From contig NZ_CP035495.1 in NCBI RefSeq assembly GCF_004135345.1, forward strand, positions 1,240,001-1,304,000: 64,000 bases of DNA, written 5' to 3'. This stretch comes from Xylanimonas allomyrinae. Its GTDB lineage: Bacteria > Actinomycetota > Actinomycetes > Actinomycetales > Cellulomonadaceae. Each line of letters begins with the position of its first letter. The stretch's first letter is position 1. A program made the translations under genes and the position numbers. Below, one piece after another: positions 16,550 to 24,816 of the stretch. A model generated the notes under the pieces. The model saw nothing but the letters and a program-made list of their open reading frames with translations, was not told where the DNA came from and made no database searches.

Positions 16550-18013
16550 TCAGGCCTCCGACTCGGTGCGGTCGCCCGACCACTCGGTGTGGAAGGTGCC
16601 GTCCCGGTCGACGCGGCGGTAGGTGTGCGCGCCGAAGAAGTCGCGCTGCGCCTGGATCAGCGCGGCGGGCAGGCGCTGCGCGCGCACGCCGTCGTAGTAG
16701 GCGAGCGACGAGGAGAACGCCGGGGTGGGCACGCCGTGGGTCGCGGCGGCTGCCACCACGCGCCGCCAGGCGGCCAGACCGCCGGCGACGGCGTCCGTGA
16801 AGTACGGGTCGGCCAGCAGCAGCGGCAGCTGCGGGTCGCGCTCGTACGCCTCGGTGATGCGGTTGAGGAACCGCGCGCGAATGATGCAGCCGCCACGCCA
16901 GATGCGGGCCATCGCACCCCGGTCGATGTCCCAGCCGTTCTCGGCCGACGCCGCCGCGATCTGGTCGAAGCCCTGCGAGTAGGCCACGACCTTCGACGCG
17001 TACAGCGCCAGGCGCACGTCCTCGACGAATGCCTCCCGGTCGGGGACCGACCACGGCTCGGCGTCGGCGGGCAGCGCGGACCGCGCGGCCTCGCGCTGCG
17101 GCACCCCGCCCGACAGGGCGCGGGCGAACGTCGCCTCCGCGATCCCGGTGATCGGCACGCCCAGGTCGAGCCCGTTCTGCACCGTCCACCGGCCGGTGCC
17201 CTTCTGCTCGGCCTGGTCCAGGACGACGTCGACGAACGCCTGGCCCGTCTTCGCGTCGACATGCCCGAGCACGTCCGCGGTGATCTCGATGAGGAACGAC
17301 TCGAGGTCACCGGTGTTCCACCGCGCGAAGATCTCGCCGATCTCCTGTGCCGAGGCGCCCAGGCCCTGGCGCAGCAGGTCGTACGCCTCGGCGATGAGCT
17401 GCATGTCGGCGTACTCGATGCCGTTGTGCACCATCTTGACGAAGTGACCGGCGCCGTCGGGCCCGACGTAGGTGCAGCACGGCACGCCGTCGACCTTCGC
17501 CGCGATGTCCTCGAGGATCGGGCCCAGCCACGTGTACGACTCGCGCGTGCCGCCCGGCATGATCGACGGGCCGTTGAGCGCGCCCTCCTCGCCGCCCGAC
17601 ACGCCGGTGCCCACGAAGTGCAGGCCGTGGGCGCGCAGCGCCTTCTCCCGGCGGATCGTGTCGGGGAAGTGCGCGTTGCCGGCGTCGATGACGATGTCGC
17701 CCTGCTCCAGCAGCGGGACGAGCTCCTCGATCACGGCGTCCGTCGGTCCGCCCGCCTTGACCATGACGACGACCTTGCGGGGGCGGGCGAGCGACGCGAC
17801 GAAGTCGGCCATCGACTCGGAGGCGACGAACGTGCCCTCGTGACCGGCCTCCTCGACGAGCGAGCGCGTCTTGGCGACGGAGCGGTTGTGCACCGCGACC
17901 GTGTAGCCGTGCCGGGCGAAGTTGCGGGCCAGGTTGCGGCCCATGACCGCCAGGCCCGTCACACCGATGTCTGCGGTGCCGCTGCCGACGCCGGGCCCCG
18001 TGGTCTCGCTCAT
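16550..18013 (-). CDS. gnd: 6-phosphogluconate dehydrogenase, decarboxylating
   Basis: A 487-residue enzyme of the oxidative pentose phosphate pathway: 6-phosphogluconate + NADP+ gives ribulose 5-phosphate + CO2 + NADPH. The N-terminal Rossmann fold shows IGVTGLAVMGRNLARNFARHG (the GxAxxG fingerprint) and HNRS as the NADP-type second-strand end. The substrate motif GTGVSGGEEGALNGPSIMPGG (about 136-156) and the catalytic lysine/asparagine segment FVKMVHNGIEYADMQ (about 191-205) are intact, and the length matches the long dimeric family (about 470-490). It ends 3 bases before the ATP-grasp start, which may mean co-transcription with the cell-wall operon. Tandem repeats lie upstream. Confidence 0.95.
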   Translation of the reverse strand: MSETTGPGVGSGTADIGVTGLAVMGRNLARNFARHGYTVAVHNRSVAKTRSLVEEAGHEGTFVASESMADFVASLARPRKVVVMVKAGGPTDAVIEELVPLLEQGDIVIDAGNAHFPDTIRREKALRAHGLHFVGTGVSGGEEGALNGPSIMPGGTRESYTWLGPILEDIAAKVDGVPCCTYVGPDGAGHFVKMVHNGIEYADMQLIAEAYDLLRQGLGASAQEIGEIFARWNTGDLESFLIEITADVLGHVDAKTGQAFVDVVLDQAEQKGTGRWTVQNGLDLGVPITGIAEATFARALSGGVPQREAARSALPADAEPWSVPDREAFVEDVRLALYASKVVAYSQGFDQIAAASAENGWDIDRGAMARIWRGGCIIRARFLNRITEAYERDPQLPLLLADPYFTDAVAGGLAAWRRVVAAAATHGVPTPAFSSSLAYYDGVRAQRLPAALIQAQRDFFGAHTYRRVDRDGTFHTEWSGDRTESEA

Positions 18014-18039
18014 CCGTCTGTGCTCCTCATGCTGGTTCG

Positions 18040-18095
18040 TCGTCTGTGGTTCATCGTCTGTGGATCATCGTCTGTGGATCACCGTTCGTGGTTCG
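18040..18095 (+). repeat. 14-bp tandem repeat upstream of gnd
   Basis: Three near-perfect direct copies of TCGTCTGTGGWTCA start at 18040, 18054 and 18068, and a fourth degenerate copy at 18082 reads ccgttcgtggttcg. They occupy the region 27-82 bases upstream of the gnd start, between it and the divergent DUF3000 gene. The sequence is less GC-rich than its surroundings. Function unknown. Confidence 0.85.
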
Positions 18096-18240
18096 CCACC
18101 GGCGGTGCAGGCGCCGCGCCCCAGGCGCGCACGACCGGAAACAGCCTAGTCGTGCGCGCCCACGCACGAGCGAGGTCACGATCCGGGATCGACCGCGCGA
18201 CGCGTTCGGCGCGGTGTCCGCCGACGGCGGCACCGGGGCC

Positions 18241-18246
18241 TAGCGT
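18241..18246 (+). promoter_or_regulatory. Candidate -10 box for the DUF3000 gene
   Basis: TAGCGT matches TANNNT and ends 6 bases before the GTG at 18253. This supports a leaderless transcript and favours 18253 over the in-frame GTG at 18247. Confidence 0.4.
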
Positions 18247-18252
18247 GTGCTC

Positions 18253-18831
18253 GTGACCCCCGAACAACGGGAGATTCCCGCCCGGTTCGCCGCCGCGCTG
18301 ACGTCTCTGCGCCGGCCCCGGCTACGCCCCGAGGTGCACCTGCACGAGGTGCCCGGCCCCGGACGCGTCGCGCCGTGGACGGCCGCGCTCGAGGGCGACG
18401 TCACCGTGAACGGCCTCGAGCTCGCCACGGGTCGCTTCGTCCTCCTGCACGACCCCGCGGGGCAGGAGACGTGGCGCGGAGACTTCCGTGTCGTCACCCT
18501 GGTGCGCGCGACGCTCGAGCCCGAGATGGCGGCCGACCCGCTGCTGGCCGAGGTCGCGTGGAGCTGGGTGACCGAGGCCGTCGAAGCCGCCGACGTCGAC
18601 GTCGTCGCGATCGGCGGGACGGTCACGCGCGTGCTGTCCAGCAGCTTCGGGGCGCTCGCGGGAACGCCCGACGCCGTCGACCTCGAGCTGCGGGCCTCGT
18701 GGACCCCGACGGACACCGCGCTGGGGGCGCACCTGCACCTGTGGGCCGATCTCATGGCCACGGCCGGCGGGCTGCCGCCGCTGCCCGAAGGTGTCACAGC
18801 GCTGGGACCGTGGCGAACCGGCTTACGGTAG
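18253..18831 (+). CDS. DUF3000 domain-containing protein
   Basis: A protein of about 192 residues matching the actinobacterial DUF3000 family, typically found just upstream of an RNase D gene as here. It begins TPEQREIPARFAAALTSLRRPRLRPEVHL; the middle GRFVLLHDPAGQETWRGDFRVVTLVRATLE and the end LRASWTPTDTALGAHLHLWADL are the conserved blocks. No catalytic residues are known for the family and no membrane segment or signal is visible. The stop at 18831 is 4 bases from the RNase D start. The candidate -10 box at 18241 decides the start codon; an alternative GTG lies 6 bases upstream. Confidence 0.82.
   Translation: MTPEQREIPARFAAALTSLRRPRLRPEVHLHEVPGPGRVAPWTAALEGDVTVNGLELATGRFVLLHDPAGQETWRGDFRVVTLVRATLEPEMAADPLLAEVAWSWVTEAVEAADVDVVAIGGTVTRVLSSSFGALAGTPDAVDLELRASWTPTDTALGAHLHLWADLMATAGGLPPLPEGVTALGPWRTGLR
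18824..18829 (+). promoter_or_regulatory. Candidate internal -10 box for RNase D
   Basis: TACGGT inside the last codons of the DUF3000 gene ends 6 bases before the RNase D GTG at 18836, the same leaderless geometry as at 18241. RNase D may therefore have its own promoter as well as read-through. Confidence 0.3.
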
Positions 18832-18835
18832 GCCC

Positions 18836-20074
18836 GTGACCGCACCGCCCGAGCAGACCGACCCCGCCGACCGGACCGTCGTCCCGCTGACCGACCCGGC
18901 CGACGGCGTCGGCGAGGTCGTCGCGACGGCCGCCGGCCTCGCCAGGACCGTCGCGGCGTTCGGCGGGGGCACCGGCCCCGTGGCCGCGGACGCCGAGCGC
19001 GCCTCGGGGTACCGGTACGGGCAGGCGACCTATCTCGTGCAGCTGCGCCGTGCGGGCGCGGGCACCGCGCTCATCGACCCGGTCGCGCTGCCCGACCTGG
19101 CGACGCTCGGGGACGCCGTCGGTGACGCCGAGTGGGTGCTGCACGCCGCGTCGCAGGACCTGCCCGGCCTGGCCGAGCACGGCCTGCGGCCCGCGCGCGT
19201 GTTCGACACCGAGCTGGCCGCGCGCCTGCTGGGCATGGAACGGGTGGGGCTCGCCGCGGTCGTCGCCGAGTTGCTCGGCCTGGGCCTGGCCAAGGAGCAC
19301 TCGGCGGTCGACTGGTCCACACGCCCGCTCCCCGCCGACTGGCTGCGGTACGCCGCGCTCGACGTCGAGGTGCTCGTCGACCTGCGCGACGTGCTCGCGC
19401 TCCGGCTCGAGGAGGCCGGCAAGTCGGAGTGGGCGACGCAGGAGTTCGAGGCGGTGCGTACCGCCTCGCCGGCGCCGCCGCGGCAGGACCCGTGGCGGCG
19501 CGTGTCGGGCACGCACACGCTGCGCGACCGGCGGCGCCTGGCGATCGTGCGCGCCCTGTGGCACGCGCGCGACGCCTCCGCGCGGGCTCGTGACATCGCC
19601 CCCGGCCGGGTGCTGCCGGACCGCGCGATCATCGCGGCCGCCCAGGCGATGCCGCGCACCGCCGGTCAGCTCGTCCAGGTCGGCGAGTTCGCCGGGAAGG
19701 GCCAGCGGCGCCGCGCCGCCTCGTGGCAGCGGGCGATCGACCAGGCGATGGCGCTGCCCGAGTCCGACCTGCCGAGCCTGCGCGGGCCCAGCACCGACGC
19801 GCCGCCTCAGGCGCGCCTGTGGGCCGACCGCAACCCGGACGCGGCCCGCCGGCTGGCGGCGGCGCGCGACCTGGTCGCGCGCGTCGCGGCCGAGCACACC
19901 GTTCCCGTCGAGAACGTCCTGCAGCCGGACGCCCTGCGCCGCCTGTGCTGGACCCCGCCGCGTCCCGCCACGAGCGACGCCGTCGCGCAGTTCCTGCGCG
20001 GGCGCGGTGCCCGCGAGTGGCAGGTCGGGCTGCTCGCCCCGGGTCTGGCGCACGCGTTCGCCGACCTGGCCTGA
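18836..20074 (+). CDS. rnd: Ribonuclease D family exonuclease with HRDC domain
   Basis: A 412-residue 3'-5' exoribonuclease of the DEDDy group, acting in tRNA and stable RNA maturation. The exonuclease domain (about 30-215) has the first acidic pair in VAADAERASGYRYG (D52, E54), the second motif around HAASQDLPGL and FDTELAARLLG, and the third, YAALDVEVLVDL, with Tyr and Asp. An HRDC domain follows (about 225-300: RRLAIVRALWHARDASARA...LPDRAIIAAAQAMPRT), and a second HRDC-like helical part ends the protein. GTG start chosen from spacing to the DUF3000 stop. Members in this genomic position often replace classical RNase D. Confidence 0.88.
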   Translation: MTAPPEQTDPADRTVVPLTDPADGVGEVVATAAGLARTVAAFGGGTGPVAADAERASGYRYGQATYLVQLRRAGAGTALIDPVALPDLATLGDAVGDAEWVLHAASQDLPGLAEHGLRPARVFDTELAARLLGMERVGLAAVVAELLGLGLAKEHSAVDWSTRPLPADWLRYAALDVEVLVDLRDVLALRLEEAGKSEWATQEFEAVRTASPAPPRQDPWRRVSGTHTLRDRRRLAIVRALWHARDASARARDIAPGRVLPDRAIIAAAQAMPRTAGQLVQVGEFAGKGQRRRAASWQRAIDQAMALPESDLPSLRGPSTDAPPQARLWADRNPDAARRLAAARDLVARVAAEHTVPVENVLQPDALRRLCWTPPRPATSDAVAQFLRGRGAREWQVGLLAPGLAHAFADLA

Positions 20075-20175
20075 TCCGGGCCTCGCGCAGGACCGAACGG
20101 CCCTGGGGCGGCACTCGTGCCCCGTGGTATGAGACTGGGTATCACCAGGGGCTAGGAGATTGCCCGTACTCGCGG

Positions 20176-20181
20176 TAGCGT
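20176..20181 (+). promoter_or_regulatory. Candidate -10 box upstream of fadA
   Basis: TAGCGT matches TANNNT. A transcript starting about 7 bases downstream would begin at the ATG at 20188, giving a leaderless mini-ORF before the thiolase gene. No clear -35 box. Confidence 0.35.
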
Positions 20182-20187
20182 GCATTC

Positions 20188-20235
20188 ATGTGTCCCGAGT
20201 CACACGATCGGGGCTCGTGGCGGCGTCGCCGATGA
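20188..20235 (+). other. Possible leaderless upstream mini-ORF
   Basis: ATG at 20188 to TGA at 20233-20235 encodes 15 residues: Met-Cys-Pro-Glu-Ser-His-Asp-Arg-Gly-Ser-Trp followed by four Arg. It lies 6 bases after a candidate -10 box and ends 38 bases before fadA. A run of four Arg codons near the end could pause ribosomes, but the codons are common GC-rich ones. Coding status unproven. Confidence 0.25.
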
Positions 20236-20273
20236 CGCCGTCGTCCCGACCATCCGCCGCAGATGGAGCTGAC

Positions 20274-21521
20274 ATGACCACCACCGCCCGGCGCCCGCAG
20301 CTTCGCGACGTCGTCTTCGTCGACGGGGTTCGCACCCCCTTCGGCAAGGCCCGCCCCGACGGGCTCTACGCCGAGACACGCGCCGACGACCTCGTCGTCA
20401 AGGCAGTGCGCGAGCTGCTGCGCCGCCACCCCGAGCTGCCTCCCGAGCGCGTCGACGAGGTCGCCATCGCCGCCACCACCCAGCAGGGCGACCAAGGGAT
20501 CACCCTGGGGCGCACCGTCGCCGTGCTCGCCGGGCTGCCGCAGAGCGTGCCCGGCTACGCCGTCGACCGCATGTGCGCGGGCGGCATGACGGCGGTGACG
20601 ACGACGGCGGCCGGCATCGCCGCAGGCCAGCAGGACGTCGTCGTCGCCGGCGGCGTCGAGCACATGGGCCACCACCCGATGGGGTTCGACGCCGACCCCA
20701 ACCCGCGGTTCGTCGCCGAGCGCCTCGTGGACGCCGAGGCCCTCAACATGGGCGTCACGGCCGAGAACATCCACGACCGGATGCCGCACCTGACCAAGGA
20801 GCGGGCCGACGCCTACGCCGTCCAGAGCCAGGCCCGCTACGCCAAGGCCGTCGCCAACGGCGACGTCGGGCCGGAGATCGTGCCGGTCGCCGTCCGCTCG
20901 GGCACGCTCGGGTGGGGACTCGCGACCGCCGACGAGCTCCCCCGCCCCGGCACGACCGTCGAGGCCATCCGCGACCTCAAGACGCCGTTCCGCCCCGGCG
21001 GCCGGGTCACCGCGGGCAACGCCTCACCGCTCACCGACGGTGCGACGGCCTCGCTCCTCGCGGCCGGCGACGTCGCCGACGAGCTCGGGCTGCCCGTGCG
21101 GATGCGCCTGGTCGCCTCCGCGTTCGCGGGCGTCGACCCGGCCGTCATGGGGCTCGGCCCCGTCCCGTCGACCGAGAAGGCGCTCGCCCGCGCCGGGCTC
21201 ACGCTCGACGACATCGGGCTGTTCGAGATCAACGAGGCGTTCGCCGTACAGGTGCTCGCCTTCCTCGACCACTTCGGCCTCGCCGACGACGACGAGCGCG
21301 TCAACGCCTACGGCGGCGCGATCGCCATGGGCCACCCGCTCGCCTCCTCGGGCGTGCGCCTCATGGCGCAGCTCGCCCACCAGTTCGAGCGCAACCCGCA
21401 CGTCCGCTACGGCCTGACCACCATGTGCGTGGGCCTGGGCCAAGGCGGCACGGTCATCTGGGAGAACCCGCACCACGCCGACTACAGCGGGCACACGACC
21501 GCTGCGACTCAGGAGGCCTGA
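20274..21521 (+). CDS. fadA: Acetyl-CoA C-acyltransferase (thiolase)
   Basis: A 415-residue thiolase catalysing thiolytic cleavage of 3-ketoacyl-CoA in fatty-acid beta-oxidation. The nucleophilic cysteine is C101 in DRMCAGGMTAV. The C-terminal motifs EINEAFAVQVLAF, NAYGGAIAMGHPLASSG (catalytic His) and CVGLGQGGTVIWE (second Cys) are intact. The ATG at 20274 follows GGAG by 5 bases. Degradative FadA rather than biosynthetic acetoacetyl-CoA thiolase is favoured because fadB starts 6 bases after its stop. The region upstream (20075-20273) holds a candidate promoter and a mini-ORF. Confidence 0.92.
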   Translation: MTTTARRPQLRDVVFVDGVRTPFGKARPDGLYAETRADDLVVKAVRELLRRHPELPPERVDEVAIAATTQQGDQGITLGRTVAVLAGLPQSVPGYAVDRMCAGGMTAVTTTAAGIAAGQQDVVVAGGVEHMGHHPMGFDADPNPRFVAERLVDAEALNMGVTAENIHDRMPHLTKERADAYAVQSQARYAKAVANGDVGPEIVPVAVRSGTLGWGLATADELPRPGTTVEAIRDLKTPFRPGGRVTAGNASPLTDGATASLLAAGDVADELGLPVRMRLVASAFAGVDPAVMGLGPVPSTEKALARAGLTLDDIGLFEINEAFAVQVLAFLDHFGLADDDERVNAYGGAIAMGHPLASSGVRLMAQLAHQFERNPHVRYGLTTMCVGLGQGGTVIWENPHHADYSGHTTAATQEA

Positions 21522-21526
21522 CACCG

Positions 21527-23665
21527 ATGTCGGACACCACCCCTCAGGTCCGCCCCGAACGCGTCACCCACGCGCTCGTCCGCGACGTCGCGCTCCCCGG
21601 CGGTGCCGGCACGCTCGCGCTCGTCACGCTCGACAACGGGCTGGACCACACCAAGCCCAGCACGCTCGGGCCGCTCGGCATGGCCGAGCTCGCCGAGCGG
21701 CTCACCGAGCTGCGCGCCCGTGCCGACCGCGGCGAGATCGCCGCCATCGCCGTCACGGGCAAGCCCTACTTCCTCGCCGCCGGGGCCGACCTGCTGGGCA
21801 TCGGCGCGGTGACCTCACGCGAGCAGGCGCTCGAACTCGGCCGCATGGGCCATGCCGCCTACGAGCTGCTGCACGACGCCCCCGTGCCGACGTTCGCGTT
21901 CGTCAACGGGCTCGCCCTGGGCGGCGGGCTCGAGGTCGCCCTCAACTGCGACTACCGCACCGTCGCGGCCGACGCGCCCGCCCTCGGCCTGCCCGAGACC
22001 GGGCTGGGCCTGGTGCCCGGCTGGGGCGGCGCCTACCTGGTGCCCCACCTGGTCGGCATCGAGAAGGCCGTCGACGTCGTCCTGACCCGGCCCGCGCAGA
22101 GCAAGCCGTTCAAGCCCGCCGAGGCGCTCGCTATCGGGCTCGTCGACGCGCTGTTCGACGCCGCGGACTTCCTCGAGCAGTCGATCGCCTGGGCCGCGCG
22201 CGTCGTGCGCGGCGACGTCGTCGTCGAGCGGCGCCCGACCGACCCGCAACCGGTGTGGGACGCCGTCGTCGCCGCGGCCCGGGACCAGCTCGACGCCGTC
22301 GTCCACGGGACCCGGCCGGCGCCCTACCGGGCGCTCGACCTGCTCGCCGCCGCACGGACCGCCACGCGCGCCGAGGCGTTCGCCGCCGAGGACGAGGCGC
22401 TGGCCGACCTCGTCATGAGCGACGAGATGCGCGCGAGCGTCTACGCGTTCTCGCTGGTCTCAGGCGGTAAGAAGCCTGCCGGAGCGCCCGACAAGGCGCT
22501 CGCGCGGCCCGTGACGCGCGTGGGCATCGTGGGCGCCGGGCTCATGGCCGCGCAGATCGCCCTGCTGGTCGCACAGCGGCTCGGCGTGCCCGTCGTCATG
22601 CGCGACCTGGACGCCGAGCGCGTCGAGAAGGGCCTGGGCTTCGTGCGCTCGACCGTCGAGAAGCTGGTCGCGCGCGGGCGGATGGGCTCCGACGCCGCCG
22701 CACGCATCGTCGCCTCGGTCCACGGCACCACCGACATCCAGGAGTTCGCGGCGTGCGACGTCGTCGTCGAGGCCGTCACCGAGGTCCTCTCGCTCAAGAA
22801 GCGCGTCTTCGCCGAGCTCGAGGACATCGTGACGCCCGAGACGATCCTCGCGACCAACACGTCCGCGCTCTCGGTCACGGCGATGGCCGCCGACCTCAGG
22901 CACCCGGAGCGGGTCGTCGGCGTCCACTTCTTCAACCCGGTCGCGCAGATGCCGCTCGTCGAGGTGGTCCAGGCCGAACGCACCTCGCCCGAGGCGCTGG
23001 CCACGGCGTTCGCGATCACCGGCAAGCTCCGCAAGACGGCGGTGCTGGTCAAGGACCGGCCCGGTTTCGTCGTCAACCGCCTGCTCGTACTCGTCATGGG
23101 CAAGGTCGTCGAGGCCATCGAGAACGGCACGCCCGTCGAGGTCGCCGACACCGCGCTCGCCCCGCTGGGCTTCCCGATGCCGACGTTCGAGCTGTTCGAC
23201 CTCGTCGGGCCCGCCGTCGGACTGCACGTGCTGACCTCGCTGCGCGAGGACCTCGGCGAGCGGTTCCCCGCCTCCCCCGGACTCGAGAAGCTCGTGGCGG
23301 ACGGCACGCGCGTCGTGCTCGACGCCCCCGCGCCCGGCCGCCCCAAGCCCGTCGACCCCGCCATCCAGTCGGCGTTCGGCCCCGCGCTCACGCCCGGCGA
23401 GACCGGGCGCCAGGGCACGCCCGTGCTCGACGCCGACGGCGTGCTCGACGCCGTGCGGACCGCGTTGGCGACGGAGATCGGGATCATGCTCGACGAGGGC
23501 GTCGTCGCCGGTCCGCCCCAGATCGACCTGTGCATGATCCTCGGCGCCGGATGGGGCTTCCACACCGGCGGGATCACGCCGTACCTCGACCGCACCGGCG
23601 ACAGCGAACGTGTGCTCGGGCACCGCCTGCTGCCCCCGGGCGTGGCGAGCGTCCCGGCGGCCTGA
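21527..23665 (+). CDS. fadB: Fatty-acid oxidation complex alpha subunit (enoyl-CoA hydratase/3-hydroxyacyl-CoA dehydrogenase)
   Basis: A 712-residue bifunctional enzyme. The N-terminal crotonase domain has the oxyanion-hole segment AAGADLLGIG and the two catalytic Glu regions NGLALGGGLEVALN and LPETGLGLVPGWGG. After a helical linker, the dehydrogenase begins with the NAD fingerprint VGIVGAGLMAAQIALLVAQR (near residue 330), then ATNTSALSVTAMA, VGVHFFNPVAQMPLVEVV (catalytic His) and DRPGFVVNRLL. It ends with two 3HCDH C-terminal domains. Size agrees with FadB/FadJ (about 715). It forms an operon with fadA and is terminated by the hairpin at 23717. Confidence 0.93.
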   Translation: MSDTTPQVRPERVTHALVRDVALPGGAGTLALVTLDNGLDHTKPSTLGPLGMAELAERLTELRARADRGEIAAIAVTGKPYFLAAGADLLGIGAVTSREQALELGRMGHAAYELLHDAPVPTFAFVNGLALGGGLEVALNCDYRTVAADAPALGLPETGLGLVPGWGGAYLVPHLVGIEKAVDVVLTRPAQSKPFKPAEALAIGLVDALFDAADFLEQSIAWAARVVRGDVVVERRPTDPQPVWDAVVAAARDQLDAVVHGTRPAPYRALDLLAAARTATRAEAFAAEDEALADLVMSDEMRASVYAFSLVSGGKKPAGAPDKALARPVTRVGIVGAGLMAAQIALLVAQRLGVPVVMRDLDAERVEKGLGFVRSTVEKLVARGRMGSDAAARIVASVHGTTDIQEFAACDVVVEAVTEVLSLKKRVFAELEDIVTPETILATNTSALSVTAMAADLRHPERVVGVHFFNPVAQMPLVEVVQAERTSPEALATAFAITGKLRKTAVLVKDRPGFVVNRLLVLVMGKVVEAIENGTPVEVADTALAPLGFPMPTFELFDLVGPAVGLHVLTSLREDLGERFPASPGLEKLVADGTRVVLDAPAPGRPKPVDPAIQSAFGPALTPGETGRQGTPVLDADGVLDAVRTALATEIGIMLDEGVVAGPPQIDLCMILGAGWGFHTGGITPYLDRTGDSERVLGHRLLPPGVASVPAA

Positions 23666-23667
23666 GG

Positions 23668-23699
23668 CGACTGACCGGTACGACGACTGACCGGTACGA
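23668..23699 (+). repeat. Exact 16-bp tandem duplication after fadB
   Basis: CGACTGACCGGTACGA occurs twice head to tail (23668-23683 and 23684-23699), directly after the fadB stop and before the terminator hairpin. Probably a replication-slippage duplication; no function evident. Confidence 0.9.
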
Positions 23700-23716
23700 C
23701 GACGGCGCGGAACGAC

Positions 23717-23752
23717 GACGCGGCCGGCGGCTCGAAAGCCGCCGGCCGCGTC
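23717..23752. terminator. Perfect 16-bp hairpin, likely bidirectional terminator
   Basis: The arms 23717-23732 and 23737-23752 are perfectly complementary over 16 base pairs around a 4-base CGAA loop. It lies between the convergent fadB (stop 23665) and pflA (stop 23777). There is no U-tract, which is common for actinobacterial terminators. Confidence 0.85.
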
Positions 23753-23776
23753 TGTGGAGACAGAGGCGCGGACGCC

Positions 23777-24805
23777 TCAGAAGGTGGCGAGCCCCCGCGA
23801 GCGGAACTGCTGACGCACCCGCTCGGTGAGCTCGACGCTCGGCGGCTCGGTGTCGCCGAGGGCATAGTCGCGGCCCAGGGCCGACCACTTGTCGCGGCCC
23901 ATCTGGTGGAAGGGCAGCACCTCGACCCGGGTGACCGTGCCCGGGCGGATCTCGTTGAGCTCCGCGGTGTACGCGGCCACGAGGTCCACGTTGCGCTCGT
24001 CGTCGGTCAGGCCCGGCACGAGCACGAACCGCACCCACACCTCGACGGGCCTGGCGGACGTGACACCGCCCGGCAGCCCCGACGCCGCCAGGCGGCGGCC
24101 GAAGTCGAGCGTCGGCTGCAGCGCGCGCTTGGTGACCGCGAGGTAGGTCTCGGGGTCGCCCGACTTGACGTCCAGCAGCACCAGGTCGGTGTCGGCCAGC
24201 ATCTCGTCGGTCATCGCGGCACCCAGGAACCCCGAGGTGTCCACGGCCGTGTGCACGCCGAGCTCCTTGGCGCCGCGCAGGATGCGTCCCGCGAACGCCG
24301 GCTGCTGGAGCACCTCGCCACCCGAGAGCGTGATCCCGCCCTTGGTGGCACGGAAGACCGGCACGTACCGCTTGACGCGCGCGAGCAGCTCCCGCGCGCT
24401 GACCGGTTCGCCGTCGCGCATGTTGAGCGTGTCGGGGTTGTGGCAGTACAGGCACCGCAGCGGGCAGCCGTTGAGGAAGACGGTCAGGCGCGTGCCGGGC
24501 CCGTCGACCGCGGTGACCAGCTCCCAGGAGTGCACCGAGCCGAGCTCGCCCGAGCGCATCATCGCGAGCTTCTCGCTGCGTTCGAGGTCGTCCGCGACGG
24601 TCAGGCCGGACAGCCCTGCCCCGGTGCGGCGCCGCGGGGCGACGGGAACGTCGAGGTCGACGGGGATGGAGTCCCCGAAGAGCTCGGACGCCTGGCCGGC
24701 CTCGGGCACGCCGATCACGGCAGGGGCGCCGAGGAGCGCGCCGCGCCCGGCGCCGCCACCGAGGGGTGGGGTGGCGGTGCCGGGCGTGGTGCTGTCGGTG
24801 GGCAT
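23777..24805 (-). CDS. pflA: Pyruvate formate-lyase activating enzyme (radical SAM)
   Basis: A 342-residue radical-SAM enzyme that installs the glycyl radical on PflB. The iron-sulphur motif CxxxCxxC is C114, C118 and C121 in NGCPLRCLYCHNPDT; LTVFLNGCP and TLSGGEVLQQPAF are family hallmarks (the latter the SAM-binding GGE). Downstream KSGDPETYLAVT and VLVPGLTDDE also match. E. coli PflA has 246 residues; here about 80 extra residues precede the VHSWELVTAVDGPG start, rich in Gly, Ala and Pro. They follow the chosen ATG at 24803-24805, 11 bases after pflB, but a later start near MMRSGELGS cannot be excluded. Confidence 0.9.
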   Translation of the reverse strand: MPTDSTTPGTATPPLGGGAGRGALLGAPAVIGVPEAGQASELFGDSIPVDLDVPVAPRRRTGAGLSGLTVADDLERSEKLAMMRSGELGSVHSWELVTAVDGPGTRLTVFLNGCPLRCLYCHNPDTLNMRDGEPVSARELLARVKRYVPVFRATKGGITLSGGEVLQQPAFAGRILRGAKELGVHTAVDTSGFLGAAMTDEMLADTDLVLLDVKSGDPETYLAVTKRALQPTLDFGRRLAASGLPGGVTSARPVEVWVRFVLVPGLTDDERNVDLVAAYTAELNEIRPGTVTRVEVLPFHQMGRDKWSALGRDYALGDTEPPSVELTERVRQQFRSRGLATF

Positions 24806-24816
24806 GGGGCTCAGGC

